DNA of 54,168 nt from a virus, in IMG/VR virus record IMGVR_UViG_3300042197_001558, positions 1 through 54,168 of that record; one strand, 5' to 3'. Both the position numbers and the translations under genes were made by a program. Below are positions 23,451 to 30,430 of this stretch, in pieces (positions within the stretch are counted from its first letter, which is position 1; each line of letters opens with the position of its first letter). The notes beneath the pieces were generated by a model. That model saw only the letters and a list, made by a program, of their open reading frames with translations. It was not told the DNA's origin and searched no databases.

Positions 23451-24479
23451 ATGTCCCGTAAGATGGCTACAATTAGGAAGATTGATGAAATTCGTCCTAT
23501 TGAGGGCGCTGATGCTATTGAGGCTGCTGTAGTAGGCGGCTGGGCAGTTGTGATCAAGAAGGGTGAATTCAAGGTCGGTGATCTTGCCGTTTACCTGGAA
23601 ATTGATTCCTGGGTTCCCAATGAACTTGCCCCATTCTTGAGCAAGGGTAATGAACCTCGGGAATTCAATGGTATTCGGGGTGAACGCCTACGTACTGTGA
23701 AGTTGAGGGGAACTACCTCACAAGGATTGTTGCTGCCTATTGAAACAGCATTTCCTGGTTCTGAACGCCGTTTCTGGTGGAGTCAGGTGGATGTTGATGT
23801 TAGCGAACGACTTGGCATTCAAAAGTGGGAAGCACCTATCCCTGCCCAACTTGCGGGTGATGTTGAAGGTCCGTTTCCCACGGTGATTCCCCGTACTGAC
23901 CAAGAAAGAATCCAAAACCTCACCGAACAACTTAAGGAGTGGCAAGGTAATACTGACTTCACCTGGGAAGTTACCGAGAAGTTGGACGGTAGTTCTATGA
24001 CGGTGTTCGTCAATGGTGATAGTGAAGGTGTTTGTAGCCGTAATTGGAACTTGAAGGAAACTGAAGGCAATACTCTGTGGCGGGTTGCTCGTCGTAATGA
24101 TCTGCTGGTCAAGATCCGCAAAACTAATCGTAATCTTGCTCTACAGGGTGAGTTGATTGGTGAGGGCATTCAGGGCAATGCTTACAAGGTAACTGGGCAG
24201 GATTTCTTCGTGTTTGATATCTACGATATTGATCGCGGTGACTACATGACTCCCTTTGAGCGTAGGGTATTTTGCGATACTCACGGCATCAAGCATGTTC
24301 CTGTGCTGGCTAAGGAAATGGTGATTCAAGAGTGGGTCACTGGATTGCTGACTATGGCAGATGGTCAAAGTGTCCTAAACCCTAAGACAGGGCGTGAAGG
24401 TCTGGTGTTCAAGAGCAATGTTTTTGACGGTCCAAGTTTCAAGTGCATATCAAATTCATGGCTTTTGCATGAGAAGTAA
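23451..24479 (+). CDS. RNA ligase, DraRnl (Rnl5) type
   Basis: 342 aa. An N-terminal OB-like domain (residues 1-100, with VGDLAVYLEIDSWVP and LRTVKLRGTTSQGLLLP) precedes the nucleotidyltransferase domain, whose motif I is EKLDGSS (active Lys ~180). This OB-first order is that of Deinococcus DraRnl, which seals nicked duplexes with a 3'-OH RNA end. ATG 23451 is preferred with GAGG six bases upstream; a GTG at 23439 would extend it by four residues. Its end overlaps the GIY-YIG gene by 24 bases. With the 5' kinase and cREC protein it suggests RNA repair. Confidence 0.9.
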   Translation: MSRKMATIRKIDEIRPIEGADAIEAAVVGGWAVVIKKGEFKVGDLAVYLEIDSWVPNELAPFLSKGNEPREFNGIRGERLRTVKLRGTTSQGLLLPIETAFPGSERRFWWSQVDVDVSERLGIQKWEAPIPAQLAGDVEGPFPTVIPRTDQERIQNLTEQLKEWQGNTDFTWEVTEKLDGSSMTVFVNGDSEGVCSRNWNLKETEGNTLWRVARRNDLLVKIRKTNRNLALQGELIGEGIQGNAYKVTGQDFFVFDIYDIDRGDYMTPFERRVFCDTHGIKHVPVLAKEMVIQEWVTGLLTMADGQSVLNPKTGREGLVFKSNVFDGPSFKCISNSWLLHEK

Positions 24480-25181
24480 TTTATCTTGAATTTTACACCA
24501 ATTCATAAAGTTCCCCAAAGCCATTTCTTTTTTGTCATGTAATCTACAAACAGTCTTTGGCTTGGGGACACGGAGTTTTCTCTTATGCTCTTCGGACTTT
24601 GGGACACCTTTTAGTGCATCCGCCACTTTTTTAACATGTTCTGAGTCTTTTGGTTTTTTCATATTGCGACATTGCTCTTCAGATAATTTTCTGCCTGACA
24701 TTTTTTTAGAATGTTCTGGTTTTTTAACTCCCGTCAATCTAGATCGCTGTTCTTGCTTTCTTTCTTCTGTCCAAGAGTCTTTTTGTTTATGAGACATTAG
24801 TTGTCTGAACTCATCGTTGTTCCACATCAACAACGATTTTTCAGACAGTTTCTTTATTTGCTCAACAGTAAATTTATGACCTGCCTGGCCCACTGGTGCT
24901 CCATCCATGCCATTCTCAATAATAAGATTGGCCCATTCAGTTGATTCCACGATGTTGTGCTCTATAGAAAAATTTATTGCGAATTGTTGACCCTCATTAG
25001 GATCACTAAATTTACCAACGACTACGGTAGTAACATCGTATCCGTGTTTTTTTAGATGCCGTTTCCAGTGTTTACCAGATCCTGTGTATTTTTCTGGATT
25101 ATTTTTAGTAGTTTTTCCAAAATATTTTAGTCCAGTAACATTGTGGATTTTTACGTAAAGTGTTATTTCTTTGCTTGACAT
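24456..25181 (-). CDS. GIY-YIG homing endonuclease (free-standing, antisense)
   Basis: 241 aa. A Seg-like GIY-YIG core occupies residues ~5-95 (LYVKIHNVTGLKYFGKTT, then HGYDVTTVVVGKF and a late Glu in FSIEHNIVE), where the family's first Tyr pair is partly altered to LYV / YFG. The C-terminal two thirds are Lys-rich NUMOD3-like repeats (KKPEHSKKMSG, KPKDSEHVKK, KGVPKSEEHKRKL). It converges on the RNA ligase gene and overlaps it by 24 bases. A GATAAATA box lies upstream on its strand. SD weak. Confidence 0.88.
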   Translation of the reverse strand: MSSKEITLYVKIHNVTGLKYFGKTTKNNPEKYTGSGKHWKRHLKKHGYDVTTVVVGKFSDPNEGQQFAINFSIEHNIVESTEWANLIIENGMDGAPVGQAGHKFTVEQIKKLSEKSLLMWNNDEFRQLMSHKQKDSWTEERKQEQRSRLTGVKKPEHSKKMSGRKLSEEQCRNMKKPKDSEHVKKVADALKGVPKSEEHKRKLRVPKPKTVCRLHDKKEMALGNFMNWCKIQDKLLLMQKP

Positions 25182-25206
25182 ATTATGTACTCATTCGTTA
25201 CAATGT

Positions 25207-25214
25207 TATTTATC
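25207..25214 (-). promoter_or_regulatory. possible late promoter box for the GIY-YIG gene
   Basis: GATAAATA on the minus strand, 25 bases before the ATG at 25181. Confidence 0.45.
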
Positions 25215-25265
25215 AAAATTTTCATTAGCAATCGGTGGCTTCTGAAAAACGGCGAATAAAATCGC

Positions 25266-25294
25266 TTGACAGTAAATGGTGTTTTGACTATAAT
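25266..25294 (+). promoter_or_regulatory. early promoter
   Basis: TTGACA 25266-25271, 17 bp, TATAAT 25289-25294; TAAGGAG SD follows. Confidence 0.88.
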
Positions 25295-25328
25295 GTTTTT
25301 TTCTTTCAACCACTAAGGAGTTTCTAAA

Positions 25329-25589
25329 ATGAGCAAGGTCTATTTCATGCATATTCGCAACATTGATGGTCTGAATCGCATTTCTAACTTTGGTGGAACC
25401 ACGATTGCTTATCGTGAAATTCCGTCTGGTGTTGAATACGCTGAAGCCTGGTGTAGTGATCGGGACAACTTCAACAAGGCTTATGGTCGTGCGAAGGCGT
25501 CTGGCCGACTGAATAGTGCTAACTATGTCCGTCGTTTTTCAGGCACATTCTCACAGTTCCGAGAGGCTATTGCGACTAATGTGATTTAA
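25329..25589 (+). CDS. hypothetical protein, 86 aa
   Basis: AAGGAG SD and a strong promoter. Basic protein with VYFMHIRNIDGLNRISNFGG and a helical Lys/Arg-rich second half (NKAYGRAKASGRLNSANYVRR). Not recognised. Co-transcribed with the deaminase gene 11 bases downstream. Confidence 0.75.
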   Translation: MSKVYFMHIRNIDGLNRISNFGGTTIAYREIPSGVEYAEAWCSDRDNFNKAYGRAKASGRLNSANYVRRFSGTFSQFREAIATNVI

Positions 25590-25600
25590 TACTGCCAATC

Positions 25601-25921
25601 ATGGCTAAACGCTCTACTAAAGAGCAGCACATAACCGCGGTGATCTATGATCGTCGCGGTCGTGTTTTGTCTGTTGGACAAAACTCTTATGTGAAAACTC
25701 ACCCGTACCAGGCAAAACTTGCTGAACGGGCGGGTGAGCCCTACAAACAATATCTTCATGCTGAAGTTCATGCTATTGTAAAATGTGCGGACTTGAGCCG
25801 TGCCCACAGGATTTTTGTCAGTCGTTGGGATAATAATGGTCGTCCTATGTTGGCTGCGCCCTGTGCTATTTGTAGAAGTGCCATTGAGGCTGCTGGCATT
25901 AAGGTAGTAGAACATACCTAA
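25601..25921 (+). CDS. cytidine-deaminase-fold protein
   Basis: 106 aa, small for the family. The zinc site is complete: HAEVHAI (His, catalytic Glu; residues ~51-57) and APCAICRSAI (two Cys; ~86-95). Such enzymes deaminate cytidine or dCMP nucleotides, or bases in nucleic acid. The strand/helix order fits a minimal CDA fold. Substrate unknown; in phages dCMP deaminases feed dTTP supply, but the small size leaves other roles open. SD is weak, so translation may couple to the upstream gene. Confidence 0.85.
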   Translation: MAKRSTKEQHITAVIYDRRGRVLSVGQNSYVKTHPYQAKLAERAGEPYKQYLHAEVHAIVKCADLSRAHRIFVSRWDNNGRPMLAAPCAICRSAIEAAGIKVVEHT

Positions 25922-25924
25922 CTT

Positions 25925-25953
25925 TTGACGGAAATTCCCAGTTCTGTTATACT
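25925..25953 (+). promoter_or_regulatory. early promoter (class B leader)
   Basis: TTGACG 25925-25930, 17 bp, TATACT 25948-25953, extended -10 TGT. Leader of the TTTGTTGTAGCG type. Confidence 0.88.
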
Positions 25954-25982
25954 GTATTTGTTGTAGCGAAACGAGGAAAATC

Positions 25983-26300
25983 ATGACCTATCATCTGTTC
26001 ATTGATGACGAGCGGTTTCCGCCTGACGATGGCAAGAATTGGAACATTGTTCGCACCTCCGATGAGGCCATTGGCTGTGTGATCATGTGCGGTGTTCCAG
26101 AGTTTGTTTCTTACGATCATGATCTGGGCGGTGATGACACCAGCATGAAGTTCATCTGGTGGATGATCGATGCTTATCTGGACGGTAAGATTGACGGATT
26201 TCCCGTGAATTATACTGTTCACAGTCAAAACCCTGTCGGTGCCCGAAACATCCGAGAATTGCTGGACGCATTCATCAGGACCGAAATCACCCACGTTTGA
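25983..26300 (+). CDS. cREC (cyclic-phosphate-processing receiver) domain protein
   Basis: 105 aa. Starts LFIDDERFPP, then VSYDHDLGGDD (residues ~40-50) and a late YTVHSQNPVGARNI, the signature of the cREC family predicted to process cyclic phosphates at RNA ends. The Asp cluster resembles a receiver-domain acidic pocket. Its stop TGA is part of the next -35 box. It follows the ligase by 1.5 kb within the early region, consistent with joint RNA end-healing; the activity is predicted, not shown. Confidence 0.85.
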   Translation: MTYHLFIDDERFPPDDGKNWNIVRTSDEAIGCVIMCGVPEFVSYDHDLGGDDTSMKFIWWMIDAYLDGKIDGFPVNYTVHSQNPVGARNIRELLDAFIRTEITHV

Positions 26301-26325
26301 CAATAATTCTCGGTTCTGTTATACT
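26297..26325 (+). promoter_or_regulatory. early promoter (class B leader)
   Basis: TTGACA 26297-26302, 17 bp, TATACT 26320-26325. The TGA of the cREC gene lies inside TTGACA. Confidence 0.9.
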
Positions 26326-26356
26326 GTATTTGTTGTAGACGATCAAGGTGATCAAA

Positions 26357-26719
26357 ATGGCTCGTAAGACTAAGGCAGAAAAGTTGGCTGAACAAGAGGC
26401 TCTTCGTCAACTTCAAGAGGAACAAGCACGACAAGAATATTTGCCGCGGCTGATTCAGAGTCTTGAAGAGGCTCAAAAGTACGGATTCGAAGTTGTCATC
26501 AAGGAAGGCAAACTGACTCTTGTCGAACAATTTCATCGGGAACCTGAATTTACATTCAGTTGGGCGTGGACTTGGAGCAACCAATATCAGTTGGAAGAGT
26601 TGGAAGATAAATTGGCCCAGTACAAGCGTGACCGAGAAGAAGAATTGGCCCGTATTGCTGCCAAGGAAGCTGCGCTGAATAAGCTCACCGCTGAAGAACG
26701 CAAATTGTTGGGCCTTTGA
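26357..26719 (+). CDS. coiled-coil hypothetical protein, 120 aa
   Basis: ATG 26357 chosen (AAGG at 26345-26348); GTG 26348 is too close. Long Glu/Lys/Gln helices at both ends flank a beta-rich middle (EVVIKEGKLTLVEQF). It ends LTAEERKLLGL, the same ending as the protein at 46565-46927 (LSEEERKVLGVN), so these may share a C-terminal module. Its stop TGA is in the next promoter. Confidence 0.75.
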   Translation: MARKTKAEKLAEQEALRQLQEEQARQEYLPRLIQSLEEAQKYGFEVVIKEGKLTLVEQFHREPEFTFSWAWTWSNQYQLEELEDKLAQYKRDREEELARIAAKEAALNKLTAEERKLLGL

Positions 26720-26744
26720 CAATAATTCCCGATTCTGTTATACT
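26716..26744 (+). promoter_or_regulatory. early promoter (class A leader)
   Basis: TTGACA 26716-26721, 17 bp, TATACT 26739-26744. Leader TTCACTGAGTTAGACAAC. The upstream TGA stop is embedded in the -35 box. Confidence 0.9.
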
Positions 26745-26777
26745 GTATTCACTGAGTTAGACAACAAGGTAAAAGTC

Positions 26778-26930
26778 ATGAAGAGGCAGACTAAGGTTGT
26801 GCGTACGGTCAAGAAGAACCGGTTTGCTCATATGCGTGAGCAGATGGCAGAGTACGGTCTTCCCTTGCGTCTTGTAATGTGCGGCAAGGTTGAAAACGGC
26901 CGTTTCTATCTCACCAACCGTAGTAAGTAA
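26778..26930 (+). CDS. small basic protein, 50 aa
   Basis: ATG 26778 follows an AAGGT SD in a class A leader and closes with TAA. Ten or more Lys/Arg in the first 20 residues (MKRQTKVVRTVKKNRFAHMR) give a nucleic-acid-binding look; the tail FYLTNRSK is beta-like. Not recognised. Confidence 0.7.
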   Translation: MKRQTKVVRTVKKNRFAHMREQMAEYGLPLRLVMCGKVENGRFYLTNRSK

Positions 26931-26937
26931 GGGGTAG

Positions 26938-27144
26938 ATGATGACCAAACTTATTAAGTACCATAGCAAAACTGCTGAAGTTGCATTGTTTAACTCCGAT
27001 GGCGAGTATTGGATTGGTAGTTACAATCCACATCTTAGACACCAAGATGTCGGTGAACCCATGTATTCTTTTATTCGTGGGTATTGGTACACCGAGGATG
27101 AAGGCGCGGCTGTGTTGCAGACCCTTACCGGAAACGAATTTTAA
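26938..27144 (+). CDS. hypothetical protein, 68 aa
   Basis: Two adjacent ATGs (26938, 26941) follow AAGGGG; either fits, so the start is uncertain by one residue. Contains DGEYWIGSYNPH and EPMYSFIRGYWYTEDEG, aromatic and acidic. Not recognised; second gene of a three-gene unit. Confidence 0.65.
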   Translation: MMTKLIKYHSKTAEVALFNSDGEYWIGSYNPHLRHQDVGEPMYSFIRGYWYTEDEGAAVLQTLTGNEF

Positions 27145-27153
27145 GGATAAAAA

Positions 27154-27498
27154 ATGAGCATCAACATTCACTTTATTGCCACCCGTAAAGTCAAGGTCAT
27201 TAAGACCAAGCGTGTGATCACGCAGGAAATCAAATTCAACGAGTGGCAAACGCCCAGTTATGTGACTGGCAAGATCATGGCTAGTGCCGATCCTATTCAA
27301 GCCTACAAGGATTGGGTTCTGACTGACTGCTCCATTGATGTGGAAACTGATGTGTTTGCTGAGGATGATATTTTCCAAGAGCGTGAGCCCATTGGTAAAG
27401 AAATTTTCAATGCGGGCAAGGAGCACATTGAGAAGTTTGACGAATGGTTGCAGATGTGCGCGGAAGAAGGTTTTGAGGTTCGTGCCGAGCCTTGGTGA
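27154..27498 (+). CDS. hypothetical protein, 114 aa
   Basis: AAGGA SD. Begins with alternating beta residues and basic patches (FIATRKVKVIKTKRV), later a long acidic helical half (EHIEKFDEWLQMCAEEGFEV). Not recognised. Third gene after the 26716 promoter. Confidence 0.75.
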   Translation: MSINIHFIATRKVKVIKTKRVITQEIKFNEWQTPSYVTGKIMASADPIQAYKDWVLTDCSIDVETDVFAEDDIFQEREPIGKEIFNAGKEHIEKFDEWLQMCAEEGFEVRAEPW

Positions 27499-27501
27499 TA
27501 T

Positions 27502-27530
27502 TTGACGATAATTGCCAACTCTGCTATACT
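27502..27530 (+). promoter_or_regulatory. early promoter (class A leader)
   Basis: TTGACG 27502-27507, 17 bp, TATACT 27525-27530, extended -10 TGC; class A leader with ACGGAG SD. Confidence 0.9.
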
Positions 27531-27563
27531 GTATTCACTGAGTTAGACAACACGGAGATTAAC

Positions 27564-27824
27564 ATGAATCAAGAGCGAATCAAAGAACTAAAGCGCGAGG
27601 CTGAGGCTCTAGCCTATGAGGAACATAAGGCAAATTGTATCAAGAATGGTCGTGATACATCAATTCCTCACGCAAATGCGTTGAATATGACTTTTGAGAA
27701 ATTCGCCGGATTGATTGTGAAAGAGTGTGCTAAGTATGTCAAAAATACAAATTGCTTTACATATGCTAGTCAAGCAGACTTGTGTGCTGAAAGAATGAAA
27801 CAACATTTCGGAGTTGAAGAATGA
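27564..27824 (+). CDS. HFGVE-family small early protein
   Basis: 86 aa. N-terminal MNQERIKELKREAEA helix, core FAGLIVKECAKYV, and the family tail KQHFGVEE. At least seven related genes lie in this window (38.9, 40.1, 40.8, 43.4, 43.6, 44.5, 46.9 kb). The core and tail are shared across T4-type environmental phages; function unknown. ATGA overlap with the next gene. Confidence 0.8.
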   Translation: MNQERIKELKREAEALAYEEHKANCIKNGRDTSIPHANALNMTFEKFAGLIVKECAKYVKNTNCFTYASQADLCAERMKQHFGVEE

Positions 27825-28000
27825 ATCTTTCTGATCTTACGCCTCAACAACTCAACACCATGCTCACCAACCTTCAGGATTTCGTTGATGGCGATTTCCA
27901 GTATGCTGAAGAAATCGTTGCCCAGACTGGTGTTGACATTGACCGAGCCCAGGAGATCCTTAGCAGCATCAACCTGCTCAAGTCCCTGAACCTCAAGTAA
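27821..28000 (+). CDS. hypothetical protein, 59 aa
   Basis: ATG 27821 overlaps the upstream TGA. A helical acidic protein (LTPQQLNTMLTNLQDFVDGDF) ending LKSLNLK before AAAGGA. It resembles a two-helix fold but no family is recognised. Confidence 0.7.
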   Translation: MNLSDLTPQQLNTMLTNLQDFVDGDFQYAEEIVAQTGVDIDRAQEILSSINLLKSLNLK

Positions 28001-28012
28001 AAGGAAACTGAA

Positions 28013-28216
28013 ATGAATACTGTAACTGTGATCTTTGGTGCTATTGCCCTGCTGTTCATTGTAGCGGCCGTGATGAGTCTACCCGTGATGCTGTTGTGGG
28101 ACTGGCTCATGCCCGGCATCTTCGGCCTGCGCGAAATTACCTGGTTTGAAGCCTGGGGACTACTGTTTCTGTCTGGGCTGCTGTTCAAGAGTCACACTAC
28201 CACCAATAAGGACTAA
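28013..28216 (+). CDS. small membrane protein, 67 aa
   Basis: AAGGA SD. A first hydrophobic segment (residues ~5-29, GAIALLFIVAAVMSLPVMLLW) and a second around 44-58 (AWGLLFLSGLLF) imply two membrane spans. Possible host-envelope effector; not a recognisable holin by sequence alone. Confidence 0.75.
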   Translation: MNTVTVIFGAIALLFIVAAVMSLPVMLLWDWLMPGIFGLREITWFEAWGLLFLSGLLFKSHTTTNKD

Positions 28217-28222
28217 ATCGTC

Positions 28223-28411
28223 ATGGCTACTCAACAACCCATCTTTCATTCAATTTATTATGTCTGGGATAATGCTAAGAATACTTTGACCCTACATAAT
28301 AAAACTATGCCAGAGGCTGAAAAAATTGCCGCTGAGTTTGGTTTTCGCCATCCATGTTGGTATCGTCCGAGCACTTGGTTCAATCGTCGTACTACTGTTA
28401 CTAATCATTGA
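28223..28411 (+). CDS. hypothetical protein, 62 aa
   Basis: No strong SD (TAAATCGTC). Ends FRHPCWYRPSTWFNRRTTVTNH, basic and aromatic. Its stop TGA is in the next -35 box. Not recognised. Confidence 0.65.
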   Translation: MATQQPIFHSIYYVWDNAKNTLTLHNKTMPEAEKIAAEFGFRHPCWYRPSTWFNRRTTVTNH

Positions 28412-28436
28412 CAAAAATTTCCAACTCTGTTATACT
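28408..28436 (+). promoter_or_regulatory. early promoter (class B leader)
   Basis: TTGACA 28408-28413, 17 bp, TATACT 28431-28436; the upstream stop is embedded. Confidence 0.9.
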
Positions 28437-28467
28437 TTCTTTGTTGTAGACGAACAAGGTGAACAGA

Positions 28468-28647
28468 ATGAATCTCCCGAACTGGTTGATCAATTTCTTC
28501 CGCGAAGAATTCAATGGTTCCCAAGTTGCCGTTCTCAATAACAACTGGTGGAAATACACTTCTATCAGTCTAAACAATAGCACTAGAGAACAACTGATGA
28601 CCGAAGCCAAAATTATTCTTTCTATGGTTCTTCAAGCAAAAAACTAA
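28468..28647 (+). CDS. hypothetical protein, 59 aa
   Basis: ATG 28468 preferred with AAGG upstream; GTG 28459 also in frame. MNLPNWLINFFREEF is an amphipathic helix, then a WWKYTSISL strand and an acidic helical end. Not recognised. Confidence 0.7.
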   Translation: MNLPNWLINFFREEFNGSQVAVLNNNWWKYTSISLNNSTREQLMTEAKIILSMVLQAKN

Positions 28648-28658
28648 AGGATATACAA

Positions 28659-28853
28659 ATGAATCGTATTCAAAAACTTGAACGTCTGCGCGATCTGGCA
28701 GATGAACTTAATCGTCTTCAACAAGAGTTGGCATCTGGCATGAATGTCTTAGATAGCCAGGTACATGAACGGCATACGATCCTAGAAGAAATTTGGGAAG
28801 ATGCTGAAGAAATGCTGAAATCTCTCAGTTTTTGGTCTACGGAAGATAAGTAA
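28659..28853 (+). CDS. coiled-coil small protein, 64 aa
   Basis: AAGGATA SD. Almost entirely helical with heptad-like Leu (KLERLRDLADELNRLQQEL). Possible dimer; no function recognised. It precedes the next gene by two bases. Confidence 0.7.
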   Translation: MNRIQKLERLRDLADELNRLQQELASGMNVLDSQVHERHTILEEIWEDAEEMLKSLSFWSTEDK

Positions 28854-28855
28854 TC

Positions 28856-29230
28856 ATGGGCACTCGTAGTTTTGTTGGCGTACAAATCGGTGATGTGATT
28901 CGTGCTGTTTATGTACATTTTGACGGTTATCTGGATGGGGTTGGTCAGGATCTTCAGGCATATACTACGCAAGAGGCAGTTGAAGAATTGATCAGCCACG
29001 GTGATCGTAGTTCACTGGATAGTGGATATTACCGAGATCGTGGCGAAACAGATGTTGATCCCAGTGACTATGGATCCTTTGAGGAATTTTTTGAGGCATG
29101 TGACGACTCATGGGGTGAATACTACTATCTATTCCGTGACGGGGTATGGTATTGTGGCAAAACTTACAGCAGTTCACCGCTATATCGTAAGCTGGTTCCC
29201 TATGCTGAAGTCATCTCTATGTCAAGTTGA
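28856..29230 (+). CDS. conserved phage hypothetical protein, 124 aa
   Basis: Starts GTRSFVGVQIGDVIRAVYVHFDGYLDGVG, then ELISHGDRSSLDSGYY; this start is seen in small proteins of many T4-type and cyanophage genomes. Acidic, aromatic, likely cytoplasmic. Its TGA is embedded in the next -35 box. Function unknown. Confidence 0.8.
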   Translation: MGTRSFVGVQIGDVIRAVYVHFDGYLDGVGQDLQAYTTQEAVEELISHGDRSSLDSGYYRDRGETDVDPSDYGSFEEFFEACDDSWGEYYYLFRDGVWYCGKTYSSSPLYRKLVPYAEVISMSS

Positions 29231-29255
29231 CAATAAATAGTGCCTGTAGTATACT
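29227..29255 (+). promoter_or_regulatory. early promoter (class C leader)
   Basis: TTGACA 29227-29232, 17 bp, TATACT 29250-29255; leader has a TACTGT / ACAGTA inverted repeat around CTC just after the -10. Confidence 0.88.
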
Positions 29256-29286
29256 GTCTCTACAGTAGATAGAAAGGTAGCAGTAT

Positions 29287-29739
29287 ATGAAGAAGGGCGA
29301 AATGTTGGACAAGATGTTGGTAATTGCTACCAACGCTCACGCAGGTCAATTTGACCGTGGCGGAAATCCCTACATCCTGCACCCTCTTCGCGTGATGTCT
29401 TATCTCAATACTGATGACGAAGAACTGATGTGTACCGCCCTAGGGCACGATGTGATCGAGGATACCAAGGTCACCTATCGTGACCTGCGTGACGCAGGTA
29501 TCAGTGAGCGGGTTATTGCTGGTATTCGTGCTCTGACCAAACTGCCTGGGCAGACCTACGATGAATACAAGGAAGGTGTGTTCGCTAATATTGACGCTAT
29601 GCGTGTCAAGATGGCTGATCTTCGTCATAACACTGATATTCGTCGCCTCAAGGGTATTTCTGAAAAAGACATTGAGCGCATGGTCAAGTACCAAAAGTTT
29701 TATCTGGAACTTCAAGCAAGGCTGAATGATATGAATTGA
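29287..29739 (+). CDS. SpoT-like HD-domain ppGpp hydrolase
   Basis: 150 aa. HAGQFDRGGNPYILHPLRV, then ALGHDVIEDT (the metal-binding HD at ~59-60) and a late RVKMADLRHNT, matching the hydrolase half of RelA/SpoT and the short Mesh1-type enzymes; no synthetase domain follows. It would remove 3'-diphosphate from (p)ppGpp, blunting host stringent response; MazG-like effects are known in other phages. Activity is inferred from motifs. Own promoter (class C). Stop TGA is inside the next -35 box. Confidence 0.88.
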   Translation: MKKGEMLDKMLVIATNAHAGQFDRGGNPYILHPLRVMSYLNTDDEELMCTALGHDVIEDTKVTYRDLRDAGISERVIAGIRALTKLPGQTYDEYKEGVFANIDAMRVKMADLRHNTDIRRLKGISEKDIERMVKYQKFYLELQARLNDMN

Positions 29740-29764
29740 CAATAAATCAGAACACTGTTATACT
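29736..29764 (+). promoter_or_regulatory. early promoter
   Basis: TTGACA 29736-29741, 17 bp, TATACT 29759-29764; AAAGGAG SD follows. Confidence 0.9.
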
Positions 29765-29797
29765 GTCTTTCTTGCGTTAAACAAAGGAGTGATTGAA

Positions 29798-29983
29798 ATG
29801 ATGAACTTTTACACCCAGGAAGAGTTTGAAGGTCAAATGGTCCAACTGATGGTTGCTGAAGGCGTTGATCGCCTAGAAGCATTCCGTATCGTGAGCCAGC
29901 GCGAACGGGCAGATGCCGCTGAGTATGAGCGTTGGCTGGATGCTCAAATTGCTGATCAGGAAATCTATCACGAGTTTGGTTGA
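29798..29983 (+). CDS. hypothetical protein, 61 aa
   Basis: ATG 29798 is eight bases after AAAGGAG; ATG 29801 is next. Acidic helical protein (MMNFYTQEEFEGQMVQLM, RIVSQRERADAAEYERWLDAQ). Not recognised. Confidence 0.7.
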   Translation: MMNFYTQEEFEGQMVQLMVAEGVDRLEAFRIVSQRERADAAEYERWLDAQIADQEIYHEFG

Positions 29984-29996
29984 TACGGTAACAGAG

Positions 29997-30025
29997 TTGA
30001 CAATAAATCGGCTCTGTTGTATACT
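29997..30025 (+). promoter_or_regulatory. early promoter (class C leader)
   Basis: TTGACA 29997-30002, 17 bp, TATACT 30020-30025; same class C leader (ACTGT...ACAGT) as 29227. Confidence 0.9.
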
Positions 30026-30055
30026 GTTCTTACAGTAGATAGAAAGGCAGTAATC

Positions 30056-30430
30056 ATGAAGCCCCGATTCTTTTTTGCTAGTTCTGACGTAGTGGTCATT
30101 GATCTCAATCCTGAGATGGCGGATTACGATAATCCGCGTGGCGAAATCTACGGTTACGCTACTTATGTCATAGCAGAAGATGAATGGGGGCATCGTTGCC
30201 GTCTTTATGTCGAGACATTGCCGTGTGGTTATGGAGAGCGGCGAGCAATGGAAGGTGCCCATCGCACAGCCAAGGCGCTCGTTGCTCGTCTTCAGTCTGG
30301 ACGTCTGCCTGTTGCTTTTGATCGATGGGAACCGATGACACCGGCTTACGGTAGCCATGCTTACATTGAAGAGGGTGGCGAAGATGATTTGATCGAATGG
30401 GAACGCCAGATGGACGAGGAGTACGCATGA
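30056..30430 (+). CDS. hypothetical protein, 124 aa
   Basis: ATG 30056 after AAAGG in a class C leader; an upstream in-frame GTG/ATG would sit inside the promoter. Contains FFFASSDVVVIDLNPE and an acidic end (EEGGEDDLIEWERQMDEEYA). Not recognised. ATGA overlap with the next gene. Confidence 0.75.
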   Translation: MKPRFFFASSDVVVIDLNPEMADYDNPRGEIYGYATYVIAEDEWGHRCRLYVETLPCGYGERRAMEGAHRTAKALVARLQSGRLPVAFDRWEPMTPAYGSHAYIEEGGEDDLIEWERQMDEEYA

